This document shows, in pieces, positions 11,759 to 25,869 of a DNA stretch of 64,000 nucleotides. Under the pieces are notes generated by a model. That model worked only from the letters and a program-made list of their open reading frames with translations. It was not told the origin of the DNA and made no database searches. Location: NCBI GenBank assembly GCA_947168815.1, contig CAMVNG010000004.1, positions 1 to 64,000 of the forward strand, written 5' to 3'. The stretch comes from an uncultured bacterium (GTDB lineage Bacteria > Patescibacteriota > Gracilibacteria > Absconditabacterales > Absconditicoccaceae). Numbering within the stretch: position 1 is the stretch's first letter; each line of letters starts with the position of its first letter. Made by a program: the position numbers and the translations under genes.

Positions 11759-13760
11759 AAGAAAAAATACCAGCTTCTATAAAGGGATCATCATTATGTG
11801 AGGATTGCTTATTTTCTCTTGTACTGCATGTTTTGCTATACAAAAAGATCCAAGCAAACAACGGAAACCTATTAATACAAATAATGTTGCCAATCTTCTT
11901 ACTCAATTAACAAAATCAGTTACTACATATAATGATTCAAAATATGATCTATCAGCACACAAGCTTTCAACAAACCTATTTTGAGATAATGCATCGAATT
12001 ATAGAATAAGAAAACGAGGAAAATTGCTAAAAGGACTTGATTCTGTTAAAGGAGCATTACAAACAACATATCCAAATTGCCAACTCAAAGACAAAGAAAT
12101 TCTTGGAATTTTATTCTATTCAAATTGAAAATTGGATATTACAGATGAAATAATGAATTCACTTCCTGAAAGTCAATGGCCAAAACAAAAAGACCAAACA
12201 GAAGGATGTTTAAAATTAACGAAATGTATTGCTGGAAAATCAGAAAGCAACATGAACTGGTCCTGTGATGAAATAATTAGAAATGCATATATTCAATGAT
12301 ATAACAAACAAGCTAGAGAATTTATCCTAGAAGAAAGTAATCTTTGAAGTGAAAAATATTATAATGGAACTCTCGATGATTCAACATACGACATCTTATA
12401 TGATATGCAACAAATAACAAAAACCATATATGATGATCCAAAGACCGTCACAAGTGTTGTGTTCTATAAAAATCCAAATTTTATGTGAAACATAAAACGG
12501 TCTGAAGAGACAACAACAATTCCATGAACCACAACACCAGATACCCCAGGAAAACCAGGAACACCATGAGGAGAGAACACACCCGAACAGCCATGAACAA
12601 CGCCAGAATGAGATACTCCTTGAAATCAAAACAACCCAGGAAACCCAAATAATGAACCATGATGAACTATTTGATGACAGCAAAACGTCACAGAAGATGA
12701 TGAAATTAACAGTTTCATAAACGATGACGAACCTACAAAAACAGTTACAAGCGAATGAAATACTGCATATATTAACAACTGTGTTACTATTTGAAGCAAA
12801 AAACTTGACGAATTCTATCTAGAAGCTGAAGAAGAAGCCAAAGAAGAAAATAATGGTGATCCAACACAAATTACAGAGGAAGAAATCGATGAAATTTACG
12901 ACGAAATTATGAAAGGAGAAACAGAATTAAGAAATACACCTAATCAACCACTCCCCCAATGAAATCAAAAAAAATCAGATGATGTTCCTGCAACAAAAGG
13001 AGCATCTTCAGATCCAAAAACCATCACAAAACTTAGACAAGAACTCCAATCTTGTGTTGATAAATGTGATGGACTTAGGGTTGATGAAAAAGCTGTTTGT
13101 AAAGCTCAATGTCTTTGTACAGAATACAGCTCAAAAGCACTATTTGACGAAGAAGATGCTACCTTCAGATTTTTAGAAGAAGGTGCTTTAAGAATTAGAA
13201 TATGTACAATTCCAAGTAAAACAAAAATAATATCAACAACAACCAGAAATATATACTCAATTGAATGAATTATTGCTACAATACACGATACAATAAAAGC
13301 TCTCTTTGAAAGTTGAGAATTAACACCAAAAGTTCAAAAAGAAGAAATGTTGGATACTAGCCTCAGCGATATAAAACTAAAGGATATGATCAGTTTAACA
13401 CTCGGAATGAAATTTCAAAAACCTGTCGTTGAAAGAGAAAGAAAAGAATCAGACGCTGCTGCTATAAAAAGCTGACTAGACTTAAATCTTTGAATAAAAG
13501 AAAATCCAAATTTCTTTAATGTTCTTGCAGATAATTCTGCATCAGTTTCTCATGAAACAACAACTGCTTCAAAAGCATGAACCGCTCCTGAAAATCCGAA
13601 CCCAACTATAGATAGAACAGATATCAAACTTAATCAATACGCAGGAATATATGATAGTGTTAGTAAATTCTTAGAAACAAACAATACTTTCCTTGAAGCA
13701 TTAGATACAAACTTCCAATCAATGACAGAAATATTTAATTCATTGCCTGAAGCAGAATAA
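11739..13760 (+). CDS. Exported hypothetical protein (673 aa) with Pro/Gly/Thr-rich linker
   Basis: MFKENNKRKNTSFYKGIIIMGGLLIFSCTACFA...; overlaps the previous gene by 20 nt; collagen-like PG-rich linker largely encoded with TGA Gly. Confidence 0.78.
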
Positions 13761-13779
13761 CAAGTAAATTAAAAAAACT

Positions 13780-13814
13780 TTCAGATGCTATGTAACACTG
13801 AAAGTTTTTTATTT
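13780..13814. terminator. Intrinsic terminator
   Basis: AAACTTTCAG...CTGAAAGTTTTTT hairpin. Confidence 0.65.
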
Positions 13815-13827
13815 AGTGTTTTATTTT

Positions 13828-16032
13828 TTACTTCTTAGCAAAATACTTATTCACAAGAGCTGGGTTAATCTTCTTTAAGTACTCTTTTGCATCAGATTTT
13901 ACTTCATTTAATTGCTCTAGATGCGCTTCATCTAATGTTAAAGTAAATCATTGAACTGTAACAGGACGACGCACTCCCTTAAAATCAAGAGCGATTGGAT
14001 TTAATTCATGAGTTAACATATCATATGTTCCTATAAAGTTAACACCTCATATAGAGAAATCAACCTTAATCTCTCCGTTTTCTGTTGTAATAGGAACATC
14101 TCATAAATACTTATTAATAACTTCAGAAACAGCTAAATAATCCTTCAATCAGAAGTTGGTTTCTTTTGTTGCAACTTTATATTTAAGAATCTTTTCTATC
14201 ATAAAATACGTAGAAGCTGCATCAATATTAGAAAGATCAAGTTCATTTAATAACTGAGCTTCCAATAATTCATTATTAACCTTTATATCTGTCAAAACAC
14301 CATCTTTTATTAAGAAAGTATATACAATAGAACCTTCTTCATCTTGTGCCATTGGAATCATTTCAATAATTGAATCCTCACAACTTACTAATTGATCAGG
14401 ATATCTTTCTTCTAATTGATCACAAAGATTAACAACTTCTGTTGGTGTTTCTGTAAACTCTTTATATTGATCCATCAATAATAATATTTGACTTAATGAA
14501 TAATTTGTATCCGTGTTTTCAATAAGACTATTGATATAACTCGTCAATCATTCGTTTGGTTCATTTGCAGTCTTATCAATTTTAACATTAACTACAGACA
14601 ATTGTAAATTCTCATATCTTAATAAAGCCTCTAAAATAAATTGAGTAGCACCATCTTGCCCTCTAACCTTTAAAAGGTTTTGATCATCTCACGTCTCAAT
14701 AGCAAACAGACTAAAATTAGGAGGCATATAATTTTGAATAAAGACTTCTCTTAAAGATTGACCATTAAATATTTCATCAGGTTCATCAATTTCTTCAACA
14801 GAAATAACATAACGAGATTGTTCTTGAAGTCCCTTAAAGTTCGCAACTTGATCTCAATAATTTAACGATAAAATAGTACTATTAAATGTAGTTCTATCTT
14901 CCTTATCCATCTTTGAATTCTCGTCTTTAAAATAAGGAGCAAGAATTGTCATATTATACCAATAAGTAAACGACTTAGCAAAAGGAGACAGAAGTTCTTC
15001 TTTTCTACTACCTTCTTTAATCAACACCTCACGAACAAATTCCAAATACGATTGCACCGTACTCTTTACATCAGCAGCGTTAGATAATTCCCAATAAAGC
15101 ATCTGTTGTAAAGAATATAGTTTATATTCATTAATATTAGGATCTGTATATGCCTGAGATTCTACATAACCAACAGAAAATGGTTTAGCTAAAGCTAAGA
15201 AATCTCTTAACAAAATAAATTCACTATAATTATCTCATCAACAACTACGGAAAAGCTCTGAAAGACGATTATCCATAGTTTCACTATATTTTCCATACAT
15301 TATTAACCCTTCACACATTTTATCCTTATCAGAATAATCAGACCTTAACGCCCCATAATATTGATTAACCTCATCAATAGCATTACTCAAATCATAAAAA
15401 TAGAAACGATTTAAGAAACTCTTTACATATGATTTACAAACAAAAGAATCCTTACTTGCTGTAACTGTACAACCAAGTCAAAACAAATCCTTTAAAGAAG
15501 TATTCATAGGAAAAAGAGCTGGATTTCATTCTCAAAAATAACTTGTAAACATAGGTTTCATAAGTACGGTATGGAAAAAACTTGCCATATAATCACTAGA
15601 AAAATGCTCCTGGTCTACTCATTTAGCAAAAAACTCCAAATCAGTTAATGAAACATCTGTCATCCTTGGCAAAGTTAAACCACTACTTTTTTCATTAAAC
15701 TTACTTACTAACAGCATATCCTGAGCTAATAAATTTCACGAATTAACCGTAATTCTTCAATTTAAAACCTTTCATTCTAATCATGTTATTGATGTAACTA
15801 ATGCTGCCTTTTCATCATAATGAACTTTAGCAGCAGAAACAGTTCATTCATCTTGTTTCTCAAGAAGATAGATTCAAGAAAAATACCCTGATGTAAAAAT
15901 TCACCAAGAGGCTAACAAGGAAAGAATTCAAGCAGCAATTTCAACTCAATATTTAAATACTCATTGATAAATTATATTATACCAACGAATGATTTTTAAC
16001 TGTTCACTATTAAAAAATATTGATTCCTTCAT
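13828..16032 (-). CDS. Membrane-anchored hypothetical protein (734 aa)
   Basis: MKESIFFNSEQLKIIRWYNIIYQGVFKYGVEIAAGILSLLASWGIF..., an N-terminal TM segment and large external region. Confidence 0.78.
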
Positions 16033-16186
16033 TTCACAATAACAGAGTAAAGTCACTTTATTATACCTAGAAATGAAGAAAAATGCAAAAAATAGAACAA
16101 AAATATTCATTTTTCAGATAATTCATTTCAACTTGCTTTTAATCTAAACAATCCTAAAAGTACAAGTAATATTTATTTCCTATTCA

Positions 16187-17206
16187 ATGCAGATGTATAG
16201 AAATTTTCAACACAGACATCATAAAACAAATAAACTAAGCTGGTCTAACACAAGAATATCACTTCTTGAATTCTGTGAAAAAAAATATTTTCTTAATTAC
16301 TATACCTTCGCATTAAAAAAGATTGATCAAAAACTTCGAGAAACCGGAATAATAAATAAAAAATTAAAAACATTAGAAATGTGGATAGGAGAAAAAACAC
16401 ACTATCTTATTTCAGATTACCTCAACCTTCTAAAAGATAAAGAAGATACAGACGAAAACATCAATAAAATCAAAGAAGGAATTGCTGAAGAAATGCGCTA
16501 TGAGTTTGAAAACTCTAAAAATAAAAACTATGAAGAAGCTAATTTCTGAGAATGGTGAGGACTTTGCGAACATTATTATTGAGAAAATGTTGATGACCAG
16601 TTAGAAGAAACAATAAATAAAGTACTTACAAATCTTGATAATTTCATTAATTCACCGTGGATAGAAAAAATCAAAAACTTTGTTGATTTAAAATATCCTA
16701 TCTATGTAGAAAACCCTAAAAATCCAGACTTTGAAAGTATGAAAGTATATACTCGCAATATTCCAGAACTTAGAGATGTTTCTATTATGGCATGACCTGA
16801 TTTCTGAATAAGATTTAGTGATTCAAAATTCCTTATTCTAGACTGGAAATCTTGAAAAGAACCAGAACATACTCTCTGAATTCCAGAACAATTGAAAGTG
16901 TATGCTTTAAAACTACTTCTAAAAAGAAACAAAACTCCTGAGTTAGGAAATATTGAAATAGAAGCTCATGAATTATATGTTCCTTCTAGAAACACATACG
17001 GATGAAAAATACAACAAGAAGATATTGATGATATTCTAAATCTCATCATTCAAGACGTTAATTTTCAAAAAACATTTCTTGTTGACCAAGATACTTTTAA
17101 AAATCAACCACTTTCTTCTACTGCATTCTCACGTACTTCTGATGAAGAAAAATGTCAAAACTGTCCTTTCAGAAAAGTATGTGAAGATTTAAAAGCATTT
17201 GAATAA
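16187..17206 (+). CDS. PD-(D/E)XK (RecB/Cas4-like) nuclease with C-terminal Cys cluster
   Basis: KLSWSNTRISLLEFCEKKYFLNYY...; SKFLILDWKSGK catalytic-type motif; CQNCPFRKVCEDL at the C-terminus. Confidence 0.75.
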
Positions 17207-17239
17207 AATCCTTTATATATTTTAAAATCATTATCTAAA

Positions 17240-17270
17240 AATCACGGTATTTGAACCGTGATTTTTATCA
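17240..17270. terminator. Intrinsic terminator
   Basis: AAAAATCACGG...CCGTGATTTTTAT hairpin. Confidence 0.7.
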
Positions 17271-17290
17271 AAAAAACATCAATACAAATT

Positions 17291-17809
17291 CTATTTCTTT
17301 GATTCTCTTATTAATTTATCTGTGAATAATATTCCATTTAAATGATCAACTTCATGCTGAATAATACATGCATTAAATCAAGAGTATTTCTGCTGTTTTT
17401 TCTTTCCCTTTAAGTCTTGATATTCAACAACAACCCATTGATGTCTTTCAACATAACCTTGTCTATCTGGTAAAGACAAACAAGCTTCTTCAGATTCTTG
17501 CATCTCTTCAGATTTTTCCAAAATTTTAGGATTTACCAATACTGTTTCTCATAAAAAATCTTTATCGATATTCTTACCTTTTGGCATCTTTTTCCATTGT
17601 GTAGTTCAAATAACAGCAATATTTCTTCAAATTTGTGGTGCTGCTAATCAAACCCCATCATATTCCCATAATAAATCCATTAATATTTCAGCAAATTCCT
17701 CTAATTCATCATCAAATTCAGTTACTTCTTCTCATCAAGCTCTTAAAACTTTATTATCACTCCCTATCTCTAAAGGATAAAAAGCTTTTATTTTATCAAT
17801 ATAACGCAT
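17291..17809 (-). CDS. def: Peptide deformylase
   Basis: GVGLAAPQIG and HEVDHLNGILFTDKL motifs; stop TAG. Confidence 0.93.
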
Positions 17810-18002
17810 ATAACAAACACTATATAATATAAAGACGTATCTCTCTTTATTAACTTTTATAACTAAATCATAAAAATCATAATAGTAAAGTACTAAAAAT
17901 CTATATATTGCTTTTCTCTTGAAAATCAAGATAAATTCTTTACAATAAAAGTTGTAAGTTCATTCAACCCGACAGTTTTGAAACGGTGAAATGTTGTATA
18001 GT

Positions 18003-18092
18003 GGAGGGATGGCAGAGCGGTTGAATGCGGCAGTCTTGAAAACTGTTAACCGATCACTCGGTTCGTGGGTTCAAATCCCACTCCCTCCGCCA
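18003..18092 (+). tRNA. tRNA-Ser(TGA), CCA encoded
   Basis: GGAGGGA...TCCCTCC acceptor, long variable arm, anticodon loop CTTGAAA. Confidence 0.95.
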
Positions 18093-18110
18093 TTTATGAT
18101 ATACTAGTTA

Positions 18111-19211
18111 ATGACAAGAAATTCGTACGTAAGTAAAAAGAAAGTTTTATTTACAACAATCCTATTTATTCTCTTTTCAGTTCTAGTAGTAAAAGCGGAT
18201 GCTTTCTCAAACTCAGAAGAGAATCAAAAAATCGCAGTTAATCCTAATTTCATTTGAAGTGAGGATTCAATAGTTGGAATTAATCCAGATAACATAAATA
18301 TTACAACAGATGACGAAGGAGACACTCCAGTCATTCATTATATAGTTCAAGAAGGAGATACTCTTGAAAAAATTTCTAAAGAATTCTGAGTTCCTGAAAA
18401 GAAATTAAAAGAACTCAATAAACTCTGAGATTCTGTACAAGTTGGACAAAAACTTATCGTAAGTGATAACGAAGAAGGTATTCTTTATGTAGTTAAAAAA
18501 GAATGGAGTCTTAAGTTATTCTCTGAATTCTACAGATTAAATATCGAAGACTTAATGACGTTAAACTACATCTCTGATGATAGTGAAATGTTATATCCAG
18601 GACAAGAACTTTTCATTAACGTAACTGAAGCAAGAGCTTATGATATTGGACTTCTTGAAAAAGCACAACCTGTTCTTCCTAAAGATGAAGTTATAAAACC
18701 TAAAACAACTAAAAAAACAACTACTACTAAGAAAACAACTACAACAAACACAAATACTTCTAATAACAACAATAATAATTGAGGAGCTGTAACTTCAGAA
18801 GTTACTACATACTCAAGCTGAAGAATACTAAAACAATGGTATTATAATCCAAAAATCTCTAATGGATTTGCTGTTGGTTATTGTACTTGGTATGCAGCTA
18901 TTAAATCTCCTAATATCTTCAAATACACTAGTGCAACAAAACAAGATAGACCATTTGGAGGTAATGCTGTAAATTGGTATGCAAACGCTAAGGCTGCTGG
19001 ATTCAGTGTTGGACAATCTCCAAGAGCATGAGCCATTGTTGTATATAAACAACTTAGAAGCTCTGCATGACACGTTGGTATTGTTCTCTCAGTAAATTCA
19101 GCTAATGGTGAAATGACTATCGAAGATATGAACTATAAAGGAAGATTTATTGTAACACAAAGAATAGATAGTATTAATAATCCTAAGATTATTGGATATA
19201 TCTACCAATAA
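18111..19211 (+). CDS. Secreted LysM + CHAP-domain cell-wall hydrolase
   Basis: HYIVQEGDTLEKISKEFGVPEKKLKELN (LysM); Lys/Thr-rich linker; GYCTWYAA...GGNAVNWYANA...HVGIVLSVN (CHAP). Confidence 0.88.
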
Positions 19212-19228
19212 AAATACTTCCTCTAAAA

Positions 19229-19260
19229 TAAAAAAGCCTTCATAAAAGAAGGCTTTTTCT
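19229..19260 (+). terminator. Intrinsic terminator
   Basis: AAAAAAGCCTTCATAAAAGAAGGCTTTTTC. Confidence 0.75.
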
Positions 19261-19346
19261 TTAAATCCAAATAATAGTTTTACTTGTTTTCATATATCAA
19301 ATAGCTATAAAATACTTAATCGAATTTAACTTCTTAAATATTTTTC

Positions 19347-22300
19347 ATGCAAAGAAATCCATTGTATGCTTATACACCAAAAAATTTTAAAACAAGAACA
19401 TTTCATGCACCAGAGAAAAAGAAAACAAATCGAAAAAAATGGATTCGATGATCTTTATTCACTTTAGTGTTTCTTGGTATTGTATGAGCTTTCACTTATC
19501 TACAAGTAAGAATTCTAAAAGACCTACCTGATGTAAGTGAAGTAAAAAATATGACTATGTCTCAATCTACAATCATTACAGATAGAAATTGAGAAATTCT
19601 TTATAAAATATTTGATGAAAACAGAGAATTTGTTAATCTTTCTGATATTAATCAACATATGATAGATGCTATTGTTGCAATCGAAGATCAAAATTTTTGG
19701 AATAATGAAGGTTTAGATCCTATGGGAATTTTCAGAGCCGGATTTAAAACAATGATTGGACAAAATGGTTGAGGTGGATCTACCATTACACAGCAGCTTA
19801 TTACAAACGTTATGAATCTAAAAAGACCTTTCTGAGGAAGTTTTTTGCAAAAAGTAGATTATAAATTAAAACAGATGATTCTTGCTAAAAGACTTAATAA
19901 TGTACTTCAAAAACAAATAAAAGCAGAAAATAAACACCTCAGCAATGCTGAAGTTAAGGAAAAAATGAAAGAAAAAATTCTTGAATTATATCTAAATTAT
20001 GTTTTCTTAGGAAATAATGCGTATGGAGTTGAAGCTGCAAGTAAAACTTATTTTGCAAAATCAGCAAAAGACTTAAGTATACTTGAATCAGCTATACTTG
20101 CATCAATTCCTAAAGCTCCAACAACTTATGATCCTTATAAATCAAAATCACTTATGGGATATTTTAAAATTACTGACAATAATGGTAAAGAATATCCTTT
20201 TGAAGGAAATTTAAAATCATCTATTCTTCTTCAATTTAGAGACAATATCAACAACGCAGATTTCTCTAATAAAAAAACAAGTGAAGCCTTTATAAAATTT
20301 ATTATTTCTCTTTGTCCTAGTAGCGTTGCTATTGAAGGAAAAGATTATAAAGTTGAATACTACAACGGTAGAGCTGAATTTGCTATAGGAAGACTTTATG
20401 AAGATAAAAAAATTACTGAAGATGAAGCAAAAAAAGCTTTTATAGAATCATTAACAATTAAATTTGAAAAAAGTGCTTTTGATATAAAAGCTCCACACTT
20501 TGTATTTTGGATAAAAGATCTTCTAGATAAAGAATATTGAAGTTGAGTAATTAAAGAATGAGGATTAGTTGTAAAAACAACACTAGATTACAATATCCAA
20601 AAAATGGCAGAAAGCGCTTTAGTTAACAACGGTAGTTCTTTCTTCGAAAATGGAGCAACTGATTGATCTATGCTCTACACAGATACAACAAACTGAGATG
20701 TTTTAGCTTATGTTGGTTCTCTCGATTATTTCAACGAGGAAATTAAAGGACAAAACGATATGGTAAGAAATCCAAGACAATCTGGATCTTCTATAAAACC
20801 ATTAATCTATGCTCTATGATTTGAAAAACTTCCTTTAACTCTTGATACACCAATATACGATATTCCATTTAAAGCAGGTAATGATACTCCAAGTAATGCA
20901 GATGGTGGTTTTGAAGGAATGATACCATTAAAAAGAGCATTATGATATAGTAGAAATATTCCAGCTGTTAAACTCTTTCTAGCTTTAGGTTGAGAAGATG
21001 TTGCTAAACCTTTCTTACAAAGTCTATGACTTTCAGGAATAAAAAATAACATAGAATATGGTTATCCATTAGCCCTTTGAGCAGGAGAAGTTAGTATGTT
21101 AGAAATGGCTGAAGCTTATTCAAATCTTTCTACAGAAAACCCAGCAAGATTAAATCCTATACTTGAAATAAAAAACAGTAATGGAGAAATTCTCTATAAA
21201 AAAGAAGTAGAAAAGAAAGAAAATATTATAAAACCAGGTATTATTACCTTAATGTGGAAGATTCTTTCAGATCCTTCAAATAGAATTGGAGCTTGGTCAA
21301 CTAAATTTAACGTTAAATGATTAACATATGCTCTAAAAACATGAACTTCAAATGTTAAAACCGATAAAGGATCTCGCCCTAGAGATGGTTGGTTAGCTGC
21401 ATATACACCTTCAAAAGTTATTCTAATGTGGGCATGAAATGCAGATGCTGCTCCAATGAATAGAAATGCTTATTGAGGAACAATCCATGCAAATTCTATT
21501 AAAGCTTTCTTAACAAATCTCTTAGATAACAACTATTTAACTAATGAAGAAATGCCTGTTAGAGACGTTGTTTCATTAAGAATATCTACAGTTTCAGGAA
21601 AGCTTCCATGAGAAACAACACCTGCAGAATTAATAAAAGAAACAATGTGACTTAATGGTCATGCACCAGCTACCACAGAATGAACTATCACAGAAATGGA
21701 AATAGATTCTTCTTGTTATGGAAAAGTCTCACCTCTTACACCTTACGAACAAATTAAAAGAGGTTACTTAATAGAAGCTTATACTTTCATGCCTGGTAAA
21801 AATGATCTCGAAGATATTAAAAAATATTTAAAAGAACAAGCTATAAGTTGATCTACAAATATATTCATTGAAGAACCTAAAAATTATTGTGAGGAAAGAG
21901 AACCTGCCGTAAATGATTCAATAGAAATTACATTCTTAAAACCTCAAAATAAACAGAATTTTGCTAAAAAGAATACTGTAGTATATTCTATAAAATCACC
22001 TGTTGCTATCAAAAAAATTAATATTACTGTCGATGAAAATACAGTAAAATCATTCATAGATAATTCAACAGAGATTTATTGAACAAAAGAAATAGATCTT
22101 TCTAGTTATGAGGATTGAACTCATACTTTATGAATAACTGCAATTGATGGAAATAATGCTGCAAAAACAGCAACACTAAGTATTAATATTGTTTCTGAAG
22201 ACACAACAGTTCCTTATTTCAATAAAGACTGAAGTAAAATAACAAGAAATGAAGATGGTTCTTTTAATGTAACACTCCTTTTTGATGATGCAACTTCATG

Positions 22301-22463
22301 AGTAAAATCAGGTAAAATATTTAATACAGAATGAGCATCTATAAATACTTTCAACTGACAAGCAACAACTTTCACAACACAAAGTACTACAATAAAAGCA
22401 GAAGTTGAAGATTTATACTGAAACAAATTAGAACAACAAATAAACTTAGAAGAATTATTATAA
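19347..22463 (+). CDS. Class A penicillin-binding protein (PBP1A-like)
   Basis: IVAIEDQNFWNNEGLDPMGIFRAG...GGSTITQQL transglycosylase motifs; RQSGSSIKPLIYALGFE transpeptidase region; TGA=Gly throughout. Confidence 0.92.
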
Positions 22464-22483
22464 AAGTGTTCTTTCTATTAATA

Positions 22484-22514
22484 AAAATCAGTTCATAAAG
22501 AACTGATTTTTTAA
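22484..22514. terminator. Intrinsic terminator
   Basis: AATCAGTTCATAAAGAACTGATTTTTTAAT. Confidence 0.75.
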
Positions 22515-22531
22515 TATAATCAATTATTATT

Positions 22532-23476
22532 TTACTTCTTAATTTTCATCCAAGGATAATTTTTTTCAATTGTTTTTCTAATATCTCTTGGTTTAATAAT
22601 ACCAAATTCAGTAATAATACCTCTAATAAATTTAGGAGGTATTTTATCAAAAGCAAAATTTAAAAATTTTAATCCATCTGGAGAATCTTCCCAAACTTCA
22701 TGAGATTCTCTTCTTTCAATTTGAATCTTATCATGAACATCTACTTTTAATAAATTACCTGCAATATATACTGGAATGTTTGCATAAAGAGCAGATAATC
22801 AAACACTATAACTTCAAACTTTATTAATCACTCCTCCATCTAACTTAATAGCATCACATCAAATAATAACACAATCCATCATCAAATCAGTTCCTGACGA
22901 TTCATCCATTAAAAATGGAGCTACTCCATCAACCACCATAGTAGTATCAATTCAAGCTGCGATTAAATCAGCTGAAGTTTTTCTTCCTTGATATAATGGT
23001 CTAGTCTCTGTGTTATAAACTTTAAAATTAATACCTTTAATTTTATGTAATTTTAATGTTTTAATAGCTGATGAACTATGACAATGAGTTAAAACATTAT
23101 CTCAATCATTTACAATACCTAAACCATTTAATACAGCTCTTTCAGCTGTTTCATTAATCAAATTTAAATAAAATTGAGCAGCATTACTTACTTTTTCTAT
23201 AGCTAATTTAAGATCATCTCACTCAATTTTTCTAATTTCTGAAGATATATAATCCATACCATTAAATAACATTGGTTCTGTAGGTCTTGCTGCAATCAAA
23301 ATATCCATAGACTTTTCAATAAATTCAATATATTCCTTTTTATTCTCAAAATGTTGTTCTCTAGATTGAGAAATCAGAATTTCAAAAGCAGCTTTAGCAA
23401 TATTAGTTGCTCATTGAATTTTTATATCTTTAATATCTTGAACAACTTGTTCTACTTTTTTTAATTTTTCTTTCAT
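22532..23476 (-). CDS. eIF-2B alpha/beta/delta-like sugar-phosphate isomerase, possibly ribose-1,5-bisphosphate isomerase
   Basis: VLTHCHSSSAIKTLK...YNTETRPLYQGRKTSADLIAAGIDTTMVVDGVAPFL...GCDAIKLDGGVINKVGSYSVGLSALYANIPVYIAG. Confidence 0.8.
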
Positions 23477-23602
23477 AAAAAATGAATTAATAAAATAAAT
23501 TCTATATCTAGTATATCTAAAATTTTTAATCTCGCAAATTTCTTTGATTAAAGAAATAAAATAAATATAGATAAAATGTTTAAATAATCTTTATGTTTAT
23601 AT

Positions 23603-24667
23603 ATGAAACTACTCGATTTATCATCTTTATATAAATATACTCCTGAACTTCTTGAATATTATCATATTCTTTCTCCTGAAATTCCAGAATTTATCCTTGA
23701 ATATTCAAATACTCAAGAAATGTTAAAACAACAATACATAAGTGTTTCTTGTGGTACAATTTATTCTAAGCTTTATGATTTAGGTCGATTTTCTTCACTT
23801 GAACATAGTATTTGAGTTGCTCTCATAATTCGAAATTTTACAAAAGACAAAAAACAATCTCTTGCATGACTTTTTCATGATATTGCAACTCCTGTCTTTA
23901 AACACAGTATTGACTACATGCATTGAGATTATCATAATCAAGAATCAACAGAAGACCTTACGACAGAAATATTAAAAAATTCGAAAGAAATTAATAATCT
24001 TTTAGAAAGAGATAATATTAAAATAAATGAAATAAATGATTATAAAATATATACAATTGCAGATAATAAAACTCCTCAACTTTCAGCCGACAGATTAGAA
24101 TATACGTTATCAAATAATCTCTTTGTATATAAAAATCCATCTCCTATAGAAGAAATAAAAAAAATATATAATAATATAATAATTTTAGAAAATGAAAAAT
24201 GAGAAAAAGAATTATGATTTAATAATACAAAACAAGCAGAAAAATTTACTAAAATTATGAGTGAACTTTCAATACTCTATATGATAGATAAAACAAGATT
24301 TTCTATGCAATTTCTTGCAGATCTTCTTAAAACAATGTATGAAAATAATGAAATAAAAATAGAAGATTTATATTCTCTCAAAGAATCAGAAATAATAGAA
24401 AAAATAAAAACTTCTAAAACATGAAATGTTAGTAAATGTTATAATATTCGAGAAAATGCTAAAAATATAACAATACTTAATGAAGAACCTAAAAATACCT
24501 ATTTTGTTCATCACTGAACAAAAATTAGATATATAGATCCATTAGTAAAAGAAGAAAATAAAAGAATTTCTAACATTTCATCAACATCAAAAGAAAATAT
24601 TAACAAATGTCTAAATTTTAATATGGATAATTATATGACATTAAATTTTAAAATTTTTAAAGAATAA
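23603..24667 (+). CDS. HD-superfamily phosphohydrolase
   Basis: RFSSLEHSIGVALIIRNFTKDKKQSLAGLFHDIATPVFKHSIDYMHGDYHNQE. Confidence 0.8.
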
Positions 24668-24738
24668 TAAGATAATTTTTGTTTTTTTAAGTATTTTAAA
24701 TACAATTAATAAAGAATACTATTTATTTTTCTTTATTA

Positions 24739-25869
24739 ATGAAATCTCAATATAAACCATTTTTTATAACAATTATATGTGAATTATTACTCGCACTCTT
24801 TTTTTATTCAACAAATGGTTTAGGATATGAAACAGATGTATTATTTTGAAATCATATCTATGAACGAGTTTTTATTGCTATTATTTGACCATTTATTGCT
24901 CTCATTCGAAATACTAAAGAAAAAAATACAAAATATTTAAAAATAGCTCTTATAATTATAGAAATATATTTGTTTCTTCTTATCTTTGTACAAGATTGAT
25001 CTAATTTAAATAAACGAGAATTTTTCGTATTATACCTCTGTATTTTATGATTAATAAAAGAAACAATATATAAAAGATATAAAAAACGACAAAAAAATTT
25101 TTTTATATCAATCTATTGAATAGTTGCTATTTTTATAGTAAGTATTGGATGTTTAATGCGATATAGACAACCTATAGACATACAAAAAATTATAAATAAT
25201 AAAGACTATATATTTATAACACACTTTAATTGATCAATTAATAAAGATTACACAAATATAACCCTTACAGATTGAAATATAACTGAATATATTAATCCAG
25301 ATGATTGAAGCACTTCTTATCCTATAAGCAAAAATAAGGAATATAATTTTTCTTTTTCAACACAATCAAAAGATAAAAATAATTATATTATAATACAAGA
25401 TCCTTTAGGAAATATTCTTCAAATTTTTCCACAAACATTAATAGATTTTTCAACATATGAAAACCAAATACAATTTAAAGATTTTGGAAAAGAAACAAAA
25501 TACTACTCTAGTATATCAACATTTCCAGATGAATTAATAATTTATAAAACAAATTATGAAAATACAATAAAAAATAATGTGCTTTCAAATCTTCCACCAA
25601 TGTTAAGATCTAATCAAAAATTACAAAAATTATCATATAAATTTACAAAATTTTTATCAAAATTATTACCATTTTGGTATAATGAAAATTGAAAAATAGC
25701 AGATAATTATCTTCCATATTTTAGCTTTCCAGAAGAAAAAGGATATAAATGAGTTTCCAACAAATATGAATTAATAAAAAGTAATTGAAATATATGAATT
25801 AATAACACAAATTGATGGAATAAATACTCTGAATATCTTAAAAAAGTTTTTCACGATACAAAAGAATAA
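24739..25869 (+). CDS. Membrane protein of unknown function (DUF4153-like topology not verified)
   Basis: 376 aa; several hydrophobic segments at the N-terminus, soluble C-terminal half; TGA=Gly. Confidence 0.7.
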
